Part shown: piece by piece, positions 25,316-36,197 of the stretch
How the letters are laid out: each line of letters starts with the position of its first letter
Position numbering within the stretch: the first letter of the stretch is position 1
Origin: Euzebya tangerina
GTDB lineage: Bacteria > Actinomycetota > Nitriliruptoria > Euzebyales > Euzebyaceae
Length of the DNA stretch: 64,000 nucleotides
Assembly (NCBI RefSeq): GCF_003074135.1
Contig: NZ_PPDK01000001.1
Location: forward strand, 2,046,001 to 2,110,000
Direction of reading: 5' to 3'
Position numbers and translations under genes: made by a program
The notes under the pieces: model-generated
The model's input: only the letters and a program-made list of their open reading frames with translations
Databases searched by the model: none
Told to the model about the DNA's origin: nothing

Positions 25316-26221
25316 TCATCGAACGTATGTTCCTACTGTACCCATGAAAGCATGACCCTGTGACATTCGGGTCTCGTGTGGCTGTTCCTGCGCCATCGGC
25401 GTGAGGACGAGGAGGGCGCAGAGGACGAAGCCCACTCCCTGGACGACGCCGTGGGTGAGCGCCATGGTCGGGATCGTCGGAGCCCAGACGCCGGTGACGC
25501 TGCCGATGGCCCACCAGGTCGCGAGTGGCATGCCGACGAAGACCGAGCAGCGGGAGAGCGCCCAGAGGGCTCGCCGGCTGCGGTCGCTGGTCCGGACCGG
25601 TCCTGCTGCCACGGCCCAGAGCCACAGGGAGAGGGTCAGGACCACGGCCCCGGCGATCTGCGCGGGCCGGTAGACGGCGAACCCGATGGCCACGAGTGGG
25701 GAACCCAACACGACCCCGATCGTGGCCAGGGCGAGCGCACGTGAGCGTGCTCCCGCCCGCAGTCGCGTCGTGGCTGCCAGGATCGCGATGGATGCGAACC
25801 CGGCGTAGTGGAAGTGGATCGCCGTCAACGTCACGATGGCGGGGCCGACCGCCAGCGGGTCTGCGGCGGCCCGATCGAGGACCAACCAGGCCGCTCCGAC
25901 GGTCCAGTAGGCCGGGGCACTTGTCGCGGCCACCGCGGCAGCTCCCGTGACCAGCAGACCTTCGCGGGCGTGTGGCTCCGGCCTCCCCCTGAGGTCGCGG
26001 ATGGTTGCTGCCGTGGCCTGGACCGTGGTCGCGCCCGCCAACACCACCCACGGCACGGCCAGCAGCACGGCCCAGGGCGATGGCGGCAGCAGCAGGGAGG
26101 GAGCCGCGAGCAGGGCCAGGAGCACGGCTTGACGCCCGGTCGATGGGTGTCCGGTGAGGCGAAGCGCCAAGGGCACCACACCCACCAGAGCCAGGATCAG
26201 AAGCACATGGACAGCGACCAT
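25316..26221 (-). CDS. YndJ-like multi-pass membrane protein
   Basis: The 301-residue, strongly hydrophobic protein has about eight to nine predicted membrane segments and the motif A-I-H-F-H-Y-A-G-F in the middle. This motif resembles the YndJ family (PF14158), which has no well-defined function. It lies just upstream of the BldC-like gene on the same strand, 20 bases away, so they may share a transcript. The family call rests on the HFHYAGF motif and topology. Confidence 0.6.
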   Translation of the reverse strand: MVAVHVLLILALVGVVPLALRLTGHPSTGRQAVLLALLAAPSLLLPPSPWAVLLAVPWVVLAGATTVQATAATIRDLRGRPEPHAREGLLVTGAAAVAATSAPAYWTVGAAWLVLDRAAADPLAVGPAIVTLTAIHFHYAGFASIAILAATTRLRAGARSRALALATIGVVLGSPLVAIGFAVYRPAQIAGAVVLTLSLWLWAVAAGPVRTSDRSRRALWALSRCSVFVGMPLATWWAIGSVTGVWAPTIPTMALTHGVVQGVGFVLCALLVLTPMAQEQPHETRMSQGHAFMGTVGTYVR

Positions 26222-26255
26222 GGCTTGAAGCCTACCAGGTTAATTGATCGATCGA

Positions 26256-28106
26256 TTAATCTGTCGCTGTGGCGCGATCGGACGCCAGTGCATCGTCCTC
26301 GGCGTCCGCCAGTGCGCGTCCCGCGTCGACGTCAACACGGCGGAGCAACCACATGCCCAGCGCGAAGAAGATGGAGAGTGAGCCGACGGCGGGCCGGCTG
26401 GAGGCGAACAGCGCGACGCTGATCGTGAACACGAACGGGGAGACGAAGGAGGCGAACTTCGACAGGATGGAGAAGAACCCGAAGAACTCGCCACTGCGCC
26501 GGTCGGGTACGAGGCGGGCGTACAGCGATCGGCTGAGGGCCTGGGAGCCGCCCTGCACGACAGCCACCAGCCAGGCCAGCAACCAGAACTCCACCACCGA
26601 GTCCAGGAACGCTCCCCAGAGCCCGATGACGAGGTAGGCGATCAGGGCCAGGTTGATCGCCGACTTCGTGGTCATCCGATCGGCGAAGCGGGCGACCACA
26701 ACGCGGCCGACCGTCAGGGCGAAGAGCCCGGCCAGGAGTTGGACGGCCAGCGCGATGCCGATGATGGCCGGCAGGCTTGCGGTCCGGGTCGCTGGCAGCA
26801 CCTCGATCTGTTCGATCTGGAGCGGGCCCACTGCACCCGCCGGGACGACCAGCACGTGGTCGCCGATCGACGGGACGGCCACGGTGATGGTCTCGCCCTC
26901 CCGCACAACAGGGCCCTCGGCGTCGATCACCACCCGGTCGCCGCCGGACAGCAGGGGCTCGCCGTCGAGCGTCAGCGGGATCTCGCCCATCCCCGGCTGG
27001 GCGGTGAACGTCACCTCCAACGACTGACCCCGCCACTCGACGACCGTCCGGTTCTGCTCGTCCGGTGGCGGTGGGGCAACGATGCCCTGGTCGGCGAACG
27101 TCGGACCGGCAGAGCCGATCAGGTCGCTCGGCCCCGTGATGCGAAGCGCGATCGACGTCAGCGGCAGCAGGACGATGTTGGCCACGACGAAGGCCGTGAT
27201 CATTCGCTTGCGCCGAGGATCGCTTCCGGTCGGCAGTGAGCCGAACACCAGGGCGTAGGGCATGCCCAGGAACTGGACCAGCAGGATCGCGAAGGTGAGC
27301 TCGATCGGCGCGAAGCCAAGTTCGACTCCATAGATCGCGGCGACGGCGATGACGGCGCCGATGGCATCGTTGTAGATCAGAAAGCTGACCAGGAATCGGC
27401 GCAGGTCGGGGAAGCGCTTGAGGTCCCGCAGCGTCGCGATCGCGTCGCTGACCCCCGCACGCAGTGCCTCGCGTCCGGTCCGGTCCCCCTCACCCGGCGG
27501 CTCGGGGACGTGCCGGATCAGCGGGACGGAGAAGACCGCCCACCACACCGCCACGCTCAGCAGACTCAGTCGGAAGCCGAGGTTGTCCTCCGGCAGAGCC
27601 AGGATCATTCCAGCATTGATGGTCAGGAGCAGCCCGCCGCCGAGATAGCCGAAGGCGTAGCCCCGAGCCGACACCCGGTCGAGCTCCTCCCGTGAGGTGA
27701 TGTGCGGCAGCAGGGCGTCGTAGAAGACGTTGGCGCCGCCGAAGCCGATCCGACCGATGACGAACAGGACCGATGCCAGGATCCAGTCCCCGGTGTTCAC
27801 GCCGAACAGACCGGCCGTCCCGATGATCCCTATGACGGCGAAGAGCAGCAGGAGGCGCTTGCGGGTCCCGGTCGCGTCCGCCACCGCACCGAGGACCGGG
27901 GAGAGGATCGCCACGACCAGCACGGAGGCCGAGAGCGTGACGCTGTAGTACTGGGTCGCGGTGGCCGCTGACGGCAGTGTGGCCCCGGCGACTGAGGAGT
28001 AGTAGACGGGCAGGACGGCAGCCAGGATCGTGGTCGCGAACGCCGAGTTGGCCCAGTCGTAGGTGATCCAAGCGCGGACCTGGCTGCGGGTGTCGGTGGC
28101 GCTCAC
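26256..28106 (-). CDS. MFS transporter, UMF1/Atg22-like, with inserted soluble domain
   Basis: A 616-residue transporter starting at GTG 28106 (the frame runs open upstream without similarity). It opens with W-I-T-Y-D-W-A-N-S-A-F-A-T-T, the signature of the Atg22/UMF1 major facilitator group, and has about 12 membrane helices. Residues about 323-442, between two helices of the second half, form a polar, beta-rich insert (P-P-P-P-D-E-Q, then a G-D-R-V-V-I-D-A-E-G-P-V-V-R-E-G stretch) not expected in the family. The insert probably faces the outside. Substrate unknown; relatives export amino acids or sugars. Confidence 0.8.
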   Translation of the reverse strand: MSATDTRSQVRAWITYDWANSAFATTILAAVLPVYYSSVAGATLPSAATATQYYSVTLSASVLVVAILSPVLGAVADATGTRKRLLLLFAVIGIIGTAGLFGVNTGDWILASVLFVIGRIGFGGANVFYDALLPHITSREELDRVSARGYAFGYLGGGLLLTINAGMILALPEDNLGFRLSLLSVAVWWAVFSVPLIRHVPEPPGEGDRTGREALRAGVSDAIATLRDLKRFPDLRRFLVSFLIYNDAIGAVIAVAAIYGVELGFAPIELTFAILLVQFLGMPYALVFGSLPTGSDPRRKRMITAFVVANIVLLPLTSIALRITGPSDLIGSAGPTFADQGIVAPPPPDEQNRTVVEWRGQSLEVTFTAQPGMGEIPLTLDGEPLLSGGDRVVIDAEGPVVREGETITVAVPSIGDHVLVVPAGAVGPLQIEQIEVLPATRTASLPAIIGIALAVQLLAGLFALTVGRVVVARFADRMTTKSAINLALIAYLVIGLWGAFLDSVVEFWLLAWLVAVVQGGSQALSRSLYARLVPDRRSGEFFGFFSILSKFASFVSPFVFTISVALFASSRPAVGSLSIFFALGMWLLRRVDVDAGRALADAEDDALASDRATATD

Positions 28107-28229
28107 GACGGGCAACCCTAGTGGAGGGCCACCACCGCCGTCCGGTGCACACCCAGCGTTCGCATCCGGTTCACGGGTCAGGGTCACCACGGATGCCGTC
28201 CGTTGGCTGCCGTGGCTATCGTCAAGACC

Positions 28230-29048
28230 ATGACAGCCGTCATGGATGCCGCCCCCCATCCGGCCCGGGACACGTCGGCCCGGCTGGAGCGGTACCTGGC
28301 CCTCGGTGACAGCCTGACGGAGGGGAAGGGAGACCCGGACCCAGCGGGCGGGCTACGCGGGTTCGCCGACCTGCTCGCCCTGGGGCTCGCACGGACCCAC
28401 CCGCAGTTGCAGTACGCGAACCTCGCTCGCCCCAGCGTCCGCGTGGCCGAGGTGTTGGCGCATCAGGTGCCGCGGATCCCGCAGTACAGCCCCGACCTCA
28501 TCACCGTGATCGCGGGTGTGAACGACGTGATCGCGCTGCACTTCAATCCAGACCGCATGGCCAGCCGCGTGGAAGCGCTGTTCGGGGCCGCCAGGCGTCG
28601 GGCCCCCGCGGCGGCCATCCTGACCGCCACCCTGCCGGACATCGCGGAGATCAGCGATGTCGGCCGGCTGTTCCGCGGACGGGTCCGACAGCTGAACGCG
28701 ATCACCCGTGCCACGGCGGCCCGTCACGGCATCCGGCTGGTGGACCTCCACCACGACGTGCAGCTCACAGCCGAGGACCTGGCGCTCGACCGGGTTCACC
28801 CAGGTCCGCGCGGCCACCACCTGCTCGCCAGCGCCTTCGCCACGGCTCTCGGTGTCGCTGTGCCAACCGCGCCTGAGGGGCCGACGTGCCGCACGGCATC
28901 GACGGGTGAGCGGCTCGTCAGGACGGTGCTGGTCGCGCCCAGGTTCGTCGTCCGACGACTGGACCGACGCCGGCTGATCGCCGGGCAGCCGCCGAAGCGG
29001 CCACTGGCCGCGGTACCAGTCGCCCGGCCACCGAGGGTCAGCCGCTAG
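28230..29048 (+). CDS. SGNH/GDSL-family hydrolase
   Basis: A 272-residue SGNH-fold esterase-like protein. Block I is A-L-G-D-S-L-T-E-G (nucleophile Ser), block III G-V-N-D-V (Asn), and block V D-R-V-H-P (Asp-His). No signal peptide is visible, so it probably acts in the cytoplasm. The C-terminal 60 residues are Arg/Pro-rich and variable. ATG at 28230 or 28242 could be the start. Ten bases before the enoyl-CoA hydratase gene on the same strand, so co-transcription is likely. Confidence 0.83.
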   Translation: MTAVMDAAPHPARDTSARLERYLALGDSLTEGKGDPDPAGGLRGFADLLALGLARTHPQLQYANLARPSVRVAEVLAHQVPRIPQYSPDLITVIAGVNDVIALHFNPDRMASRVEALFGAARRRAPAAAILTATLPDIAEISDVGRLFRGRVRQLNAITRATAARHGIRLVDLHHDVQLTAEDLALDRVHPGPRGHHLLASAFATALGVAVPTAPEGPTCRTASTGERLVRTVLVAPRFVVRRLDRRRLIAGQPPKRPLAAVPVARPPRVSR

Positions 29049-29058
29049 CCTGCCCGCC

Positions 29059-29841
29059 ATGCCCCCCGTGACCATCGCCGACCATCAGCTCGAGTCGAGG
29101 GGACGCATCCGTGTGGTGACGCTCTCGCGGCCGGCGGTCCGCAACGCGATGGACACCCGTCTTCTGATGGTGCTGCTGGACACCCTGACCGACGCCGTCG
29201 GTGACGACGATGTCGCCGCCATCGTCCTGACCGGCGACGCCGGCCACTTCTCGGCCGGTGCTGACCTGAAGGAGGAACTGGACCGCGCCGGCCAGGTCCG
29301 GCGCATGGAGCTGTTCGGCCAGGTGTACGAGACGGTGGCGATGTGTCCGAAGGCCGTGGTCGCCGCCGTCGTCGGCTCGTGCGTCGGAGGGGGAGCCGAG
29401 GTGGCGACCGCCTGTGACATCCGGGTGGCCTCGACCGACATCACGATGCGGTTCCCCGGGACCCGGATGGGGGTCCCGGTCGGTGCCGCCAAGCTGGTGG
29501 GACTGGTCGGGCTCGGCACCGCCAAGGACCTGGTCCTCTCCGCACGGACCATCGACGGAACCGAGGCACACCGGATCGGGCTGGTGCAGCGCCTCGCACC
29601 CGCCGAGGCCGTGCTCAGCACCGCGGTCCAGGTCGCAGAGACCATCGCGGCGGGCGACCCGCACACCGTGACCTACCTCAAGGCCATGTTCGACCGCTTC
29701 TCCGGCCTCGGGGATCGGGTGCAGGCCGAGAACGACGCCATCCACGCGCTGGCGGAGGCCGGAGGCGACTACACCTCGCTCAACCAGCCCAACCCGAAGA
29801 CCACCTCGGGGTGGTCGGCCACCGCGTGGAAGCACCGCTGA
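29059..29841 (+). CDS. Enoyl-CoA hydratase/isomerase-family protein
   Basis: A 260-residue crotonase-fold protein. V-T-L-S-R-P-A-V-R-N-A-M-D is at residues 19-31, the oxyanion hole in H-F-S-A-G-A-D-L and the second loop in C-V-G-G-G-A-E-V-A-T-A-C-D. The catalytic glutamates of true hydratases are partly conserved (the A-E-V and R-F-P-G-T regions), so it could be a hydratase or an isomerase. Begins 10 bases after the SGNH gene. Confidence 0.86.
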   Translation: MPPVTIADHQLESRGRIRVVTLSRPAVRNAMDTRLLMVLLDTLTDAVGDDDVAAIVLTGDAGHFSAGADLKEELDRAGQVRRMELFGQVYETVAMCPKAVVAAVVGSCVGGGAEVATACDIRVASTDITMRFPGTRMGVPVGAAKLVGLVGLGTAKDLVLSARTIDGTEAHRIGLVQRLAPAEAVLSTAVQVAETIAAGDPHTVTYLKAMFDRFSGLGDRVQAENDAIHALAEAGGDYTSLNQPNPKTTSGWSATAWKHR

Positions 29842-29904
29842 GCGCACCGAATCCGTCCCTGCCCGCTTGGTCTGCGGATCCGACCGCGGGGTAGGGTCCG
29901 CGCC

Positions 29905-30879
29905 ATGGCTGACCGCAACCTCGCACTCGAACTCGTCCGGGCCACCGAAGCCGCCGCGATCGCGGCCGGACGGTGGATGGGCCGAAACGACAAGGAGGCC
30001 GGCGACCAAGCCGCCGTCGACGGCATGAGGCACATGTTGACCACCGTCGACATGGCCGGGGTCGTGGTGATCGGGGAGGGGGAGAAGGACGAGGCCCCGA
30101 TGCTGTTCAACGGGGAGACGGTGGGCTCTGGGAACGGCCCGGCGACCGACATCGCCGTCGATCCGGTCGATGGGACCACGCTGCTCGCCCAGGGCCGGCC
30201 CGGGGCGCTGGCGGTCCTCGCGATGTCGCCGCGCGGGACCATGTTCGACCCGGGACCCATGGTCTACATGGAGAAGTGGGTGGTGGGTGCCGACGCTGTC
30301 GGCGTGATCGACATCGATGCGCCGACCACCGAGAACCTCAAGCAGATCGCCAAGGCGAAGTCCAAGAACGTCAGCGACCTCACGGTGATCATGCTGGACC
30401 GTGAGCGTCACGCGACGATGGCCCAGGAGATCCGGGACGCCGGCGCACGGCTGCGGCTGATCATGGACGGCGACGTCGCGGGCGGACTGCTGGCGGCAAT
30501 GCCGGACCGCTCCATCGACCTCTGCGTGGGCATCGGCGGGACCCCGGAGGGTGTGGGGACGGCTTGCGCCATCCGGGCGCTCGGCGGTGAGATGCTCGGC
30601 CGACTGTGGGCCCGGGACACCGACGAGGCGGCGCGGGCTCGTGCGGACGGGTTCGACCTCGAGGAGATCCTGACGACGGAGAAGCTGGTCGCCAGTCCGG
30701 ACACCTTCTTCGTCTGCACGGGTGTGACCAGCGGGGAACTGCTGGCGGGCGTGAACTACACCGGTCACGGCGTGTCGACCGACTCCCTGGTGATGCGGGG
30801 AAGCTCGGGGACCGTCCGGCGGATCCTGGCGGACCACACGGATCGGAAGCTCGAGGAGCTCGGCGCCCTCGGCCAGTAG
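29905..30879 (+). CDS. glpX: Class II fructose-1,6-bisphosphatase GlpX
   Basis: A 324-residue gluconeogenic phosphatase, removing the C1 phosphate of fructose-1,6-bisphosphate in the cytoplasm. It has the metal-binding D-P-V-D-G-T-T at about 91-97, I-G-E-G-E-K-D-E near 55, G-I-G-G-T-P-E-G-V and the C-terminal V-T-S-G-E-L-L-x-G-V. Size and motifs match the actinobacterial class II enzyme, the sole FBPase in many of these organisms. Starts 63 bases after the hydratase. Confidence 0.96.
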   Translation: MADRNLALELVRATEAAAIAAGRWMGRNDKEAGDQAAVDGMRHMLTTVDMAGVVVIGEGEKDEAPMLFNGETVGSGNGPATDIAVDPVDGTTLLAQGRPGALAVLAMSPRGTMFDPGPMVYMEKWVVGADAVGVIDIDAPTTENLKQIAKAKSKNVSDLTVIMLDRERHATMAQEIRDAGARLRLIMDGDVAGGLLAAMPDRSIDLCVGIGGTPEGVGTACAIRALGGEMLGRLWARDTDEAARARADGFDLEEILTTEKLVASPDTFFVCTGVTSGELLAGVNYTGHGVSTDSLVMRGSSGTVRRILADHTDRKLEELGALGQ

Positions 30880-30902
30880 GACGCCAGGTACGGTTGGCGG
30901 CC

Positions 30903-32333
30903 GTGAAGCCTTCAATCGTCATTCTGGGAGGTGGCCCGGGCGGGTACGAGGCCGCACTGGTCGCGGCCGAACAAGGGGCCGACGTCACCGTCGTGTCCGC
31001 CGAGGGGTTGGGGGGCAACTCCGTCCTCTGGGACTGCGTCCCCTCCAAGGCCATGGTCGTCTCCTCGGTTGCCATGGGGTCGATGCAGAAGGCCGAACGG
31101 TTGGGGGTCCACCTCAAGGGCGACGGGTCGGACAACGTGGCCTCGGCCACCGAGGCCGACATCGGTGAGGTCATGGACCGCGTTCGCCGTCTGGGCCTCA
31201 GCCAGTCCGCCGACATCGAGTCAAACGTCGAGGCCGCGGGCGCCCGCATCATCAGGGGCTGGGGTCGACTGGCCGGACCCGACACGGTCGAGGTCACCGC
31301 CGAGGACGGCACGGCAACCGCTCACCACGGCGACGTCGTTCTCGTGGCCACGGGCTCCACGCCGCGGATCCTGCCGTTCTTCGAGCCCGACGGGGAGCGG
31401 GTCTTCACCTCACGGGAGCTGTTCAACCTGACCAGCAAGCCAGACCGGCTGATCGTGGTCGGCTCGGGTGTCACCGGCGCCGAGTACGCCCAAGCCTTCG
31501 CCAAGATGGGCGTGGACGTCCATCTGGTCAGCTCCCGCGACGTCATCCTGCCCAGCGAGGACACCGACGCCGCGCGAGTGCTCGAAGGCGAGTTCGAGCG
31601 CTGGGGCATGACCATCCACCGTCGGCGACGTGCGGGCGACTGCGACGTGACCGGCGAGGGTGTCCGGGTCAAGATCGCCGCCCCGGACGGCACTGAGGAG
31701 GAGTGGATCGAGGGCAGCCACGTCTTGTTCTGCGTGGGCCAGGTCCCGGCCTCCCGTGGCCTGGGTCTCGAGTCCGCCGGTGTCGACATCGACGAGCACG
31801 GGTTCGTCCAGGTCGACGCGGTCAGCCGGACGAACATCCGCACGGTCTACGCTGCCGGAGACGTGACCGGTCGGATCATGCTGGCCAGTGTCGCGGCCAT
31901 GCAGGGCCGCAACGCCATGTACCACGCCCTCGGCATGGCCGTCGCGCCGTTGCGGTGGGACGCCGTCGCCGCCTGCGTCTTCACCTCACCGCAGGTGGCC
32001 ACCGTCGGCAAGTCGGGTGAGGAGATCGCCGCCGAGGAGTTGGGTGCCGACACCCTGCGCCTGAACTTCGCGGGCAACCCGCGGGCGAAGATGGAGGAGG
32101 CGACCGTCGGGTTCGTCAAGATCCACGCGTTGAAGGGGTCCGGAACCGTGGTGGGTGCGACCGTCGTCGCCGACAACGCCAGCGATCTGATCACACCGCT
32201 CAGCGTGGCCGTCCACCACCGGCTGAGCGTCAGCCAGGTCGCCCAGGCCTTCGCCATCTACCCGTCGATGGGCGGCTCGACAGCAGAGGCGGCACGCCAG
32301 CTCATGGGGCTCCAAGCGGGCGCGAGCGCCTGA
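30903..32333 (+). CDS. lpdA: NAD(P)H-quinone reductase-type flavoprotein (LpdA/Rv3303c-like)
   Basis: A 476-residue member of the flavoprotein disulfide reductase family. It has FAD motif G-G-G-P-G-G-Y-E at 9-16, NAD motif G-S-G-V-T-G-A-E and C-terminal Y-P-S-M-G-G-S. The redox site reads G-G-N-S-V-L-W-D-C-V-P-S-K. Only the second cysteine of the usual C-x4-C is kept, as in mycobacterial LpdA (Rv3303c), a quinone reductase without disulfide chemistry. It is therefore probably not a dihydrolipoamide dehydrogenase. GTG start at 30903, 23 bases after glpX. Confidence 0.87.
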   Translation: MKPSIVILGGGPGGYEAALVAAEQGADVTVVSAEGLGGNSVLWDCVPSKAMVVSSVAMGSMQKAERLGVHLKGDGSDNVASATEADIGEVMDRVRRLGLSQSADIESNVEAAGARIIRGWGRLAGPDTVEVTAEDGTATAHHGDVVLVATGSTPRILPFFEPDGERVFTSRELFNLTSKPDRLIVVGSGVTGAEYAQAFAKMGVDVHLVSSRDVILPSEDTDAARVLEGEFERWGMTIHRRRRAGDCDVTGEGVRVKIAAPDGTEEEWIEGSHVLFCVGQVPASRGLGLESAGVDIDEHGFVQVDAVSRTNIRTVYAAGDVTGRIMLASVAAMQGRNAMYHALGMAVAPLRWDAVAACVFTSPQVATVGKSGEEIAAEELGADTLRLNFAGNPRAKMEEATVGFVKIHALKGSGTVVGATVVADNASDLITPLSVAVHHRLSVSQVAQAFAIYPSMGGSTAEAARQLMGLQAGASA

Positions 32334-32372
32334 ACGCCACGACCTGGCCGACCCCCGCCTGACGTCCGCCCG

Positions 32373-33497
32373 TCAGGCCCGCGCCCGTCGCTTCTCCTGG
32401 TACATGGCCGTGTCGGCCCGAGCGATGATCGCCTCGACCGACTCGTCCGCCGTGGCCAGTGCCATCCCCATCGAGGCGGCGACCTGCACCGGCCGACCGT
32501 CGATGATGATGGGCCGGCTGATGACGTCCCGAATCCGGTCGGCCAGGACGTCGAGTGCTCGCTCATGGGTGGCGTTGCCCACCACGACGAACTCATCACC
32601 CCCCAAGCGGGCCACGACATCCTCGTCCCGGAGCACATCGGAGATCCGGGCCGCGACCTCGGTCAGGACCCGATCGCCACCCTGATGGCCGAATGCATCG
32701 TTGACGGCCTTGAAGCCGTCCAGGTCCAAGAAGAGCACCGCAGACTGGCCTTGTCGGGCCAGGCGGGCTTCCAGGTAGCGGGCGAAGCCAGCACGGTTGG
32801 GGATGTCTGTCAGGGCATCGGTGTGCGCCAGGCGGTCGAGCTGCTCGTTGGAGGCTTCGAGCTCCCGGACCAGTGCCTCGTTGCGGATCCGAAGCTCCGA
32901 CGCCGTGCGGAACGCCGCCCCGGCCTGTCGCGCATTGAAGAAGAGGATCCCCCCGACGATCGTGATGCCGACAGCCAGGATGATGCCGATCCCGCCGACC
33001 AGGAGGGCGCTCAGCGCCGCGAGTGCGATCATCGGCACGCAGGTGACCAGGAACATGCTGGTGCGTGCGAAGGCCGTCGGCAGGTTGGCCGCGACGATCA
33101 CCGTGACCGACGCCAGGAGGACCGGGTACATCGGATTGTCCAGCCCGGCTGGATCCATGGGGATCAGGGTCGTCCCGCCGGTGAGGAGGCCGTGGGCGAA
33201 CAGCAGGATGTAGATCCCCCGCAGGCCCGGTTCGAGGTCAGCCAACGTCGGACTGGAGGCCACCTGCCTCGTCCGCAGCGCCAGCACGCCGGTGACCACC
33301 GCCAGGACCAGCGGCACACCGATGGCCAAGGCCGGCGCCGCGCCACCCACCAGCAGCATCGCAGCCAGCACCACCGGCCCCACGAAGGTGCCGGCGAGGG
33401 CGTTGGAGGCCGCCGACCGGAGCGAGGCCACGAGAGCCGCGTGCTCGACGATGTCGGCTTGGCTCTCCTCGGAGGGTGTCGCGGGACTGCTGGTCAC
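32373..33497 (-). CDS. Membrane-bound GGDEF diguanylate cyclase
   Basis: A 374-residue protein. Residues about 25-195 contain six or so membrane segments, a coiled stretch follows, and the GGDEF domain occupies the C-terminal 165 residues (H-T-D-A-L-T-D-I-P-N-R-A-G-F, D-L-D-G-F-K, G-G-D-E-F). The active site is intact, and R-D-E-D five residues before it is the product-inhibition I-site. It should make c-di-GMP. The N-terminal sensor is not a recognised named domain. Start GTG 33497. Confidence 0.9.
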   Translation of the reverse strand: MTSSPATPSEESQADIVEHAALVASLRSAASNALAGTFVGPVVLAAMLLVGGAAPALAIGVPLVLAVVTGVLALRTRQVASSPTLADLEPGLRGIYILLFAHGLLTGGTTLIPMDPAGLDNPMYPVLLASVTVIVAANLPTAFARTSMFLVTCVPMIALAALSALLVGGIGIILAVGITIVGGILFFNARQAGAAFRTASELRIRNEALVRELEASNEQLDRLAHTDALTDIPNRAGFARYLEARLARQGQSAVLFLDLDGFKAVNDAFGHQGGDRVLTEVAARISDVLRDEDVVARLGGDEFVVVGNATHERALDVLADRIRDVISRPIIIDGRPVQVAASMGMALATADESVEAIIARADTAMYQEKRRARA

Positions 33498-33511
33498 GCC
33501 TCCGTAGGGTC

Positions 33512-35299
<1,788 letters not shown>

Positions 35300-35464
35300 T
35301 GCAGGGCCTTTCGAGGTGGTGTTGGTGGGGCGGGACGAGCGCGCCGGATGGTATCCAACTCGGGGTCGTGCACCCCAGCCGACACCGCCTTGGTGAATCG
35401 AGCGGTTGACGGCGTACCCTTCACTGTCGTTCTGCCAGATCCGCCCCAGGAGTCTCGCCCCTTC

Positions 35465-35995
35465 ATGCGTTCGTCACCGTCGATCCCCCAACCGTCGCCC
35501 GAGCCGCCGGCGTCCGAGCCGGCAGGATTCTCGGCCGGCTGGCGACGATCTGCGCCGCTGCTGCTGCTCGTCGTCCTCGCAATGACGTTGAGCGCCTGCA
35601 CGCAGCAGGAACCGGAGGTCAGTGCCAACGACCAGGTTCCTGCCGCCCTTCGTGTCGCCGAGGTCGAGGAGGGCGAGGACGGCGAAGGCGGTGAGAGTGG
35701 TGGTGAGGGTCTGGAGGAGGCTGACGCGGTGTGGACGGCCGATTCCAGTCTGGTCTACACCTCCGCTCCCTCGACCATCCCCGCAGACGGCGCGCTGCTG
35801 GCGATGGAGTTGACGGCAGGGACGCCGCACAACGTGGTCATCGAGGGGTTCGAGGGTGACCGGATCCTGCTCGAGTTGGACGGCCCCGGCGTCGACACTG
35901 CGCAGGTGTCCATCCCTCCCGGGACCTACACCTACTACTGCTCCATCGCCGGCCACCGCGCCGCCGGCATGGAAGGCACGGTCACCGTCGAGTGA
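35465..35995 (+). CDS. Lipoprotein with plastocyanin-like type 1 copper domain
   Basis: The 176-residue protein has a proline-rich N-terminus and then a lipobox signal (L-L-L-L-V-V-L-A-M-T-L-S-A-C), so it should be tethered outside the membrane. A very acidic Gly/Glu spacer (residues about 60-85) leads to a small cupredoxin. Ligand candidates are the His in T-P-H-N-V-V-I, Cys in Y-Y-C-S-I-A-G-H-R, the following His and Met in A-A-G-M-E-G, the H-C-H-M set of blue copper proteins. It likely carries electrons or copper. Overlaps accE by 14 bases tail to tail. Confidence 0.82.
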   Translation: MRSSPSIPQPSPEPPASEPAGFSAGWRRSAPLLLLVVLAMTLSACTQQEPEVSANDQVPAALRVAEVEEGEDGEGGESGGEGLEEADAVWTADSSLVYTSAPSTIPADGALLAMELTAGTPHNVVIEGFEGDRILLELDGPGVDTAQVSIPPGTYTYYCSIAGHRAAGMEGTVTVE

Positions 35996-36197
35996 GCCGC
36001 GGGTCGGCAGCCGACCGTAGCGGGGCCACACCGGTTGCCTCCCGGCGCGCCGCGTAGGCCCACGCCGAGGAAGAGGCCGCCGGCGGGGGCCCACCAGCCG
36101 ATGACGCCAGGGCGAGCACAGCCATGCTGAGGGCCGCGACCTCCTCGGCCGTGGCATGGCCGGACGTGACGGTGATGCGCAGGTGGTCCTCGCTCAT
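35982..36197 (-). CDS. accE: Acyl-CoA carboxylase epsilon subunit
   Basis: A 71-residue protein of the actinobacterial AccE type: an N-terminal strand segment (L-R-I-T-V-T-S-G-H-A-T-A-E-E-V-A-A-L), a Gly/Pro/Ala linker and the C-terminal W-A-Y-A-A-R-R-E. Epsilon subunits stabilise the alpha-beta carboxylase complex. The ATG overlaps the stop of the PH-like gene by four bases (ATGA), and its 3' end overlaps the convergent lipoprotein gene. Confidence 0.82.
   Translation of the reverse strand: MSEDHLRITVTSGHATAEEVAALSMAVLALASSAGGPPPAASSSAWAYAARREATGVAPLRSAADPRLTRR

Noticed and set aside
29038-30915. 625-codon minus-strand frame over the hydratase and glpX genes
   Set aside because: It covers two well-recognised genes on the other strand and shows no domain.
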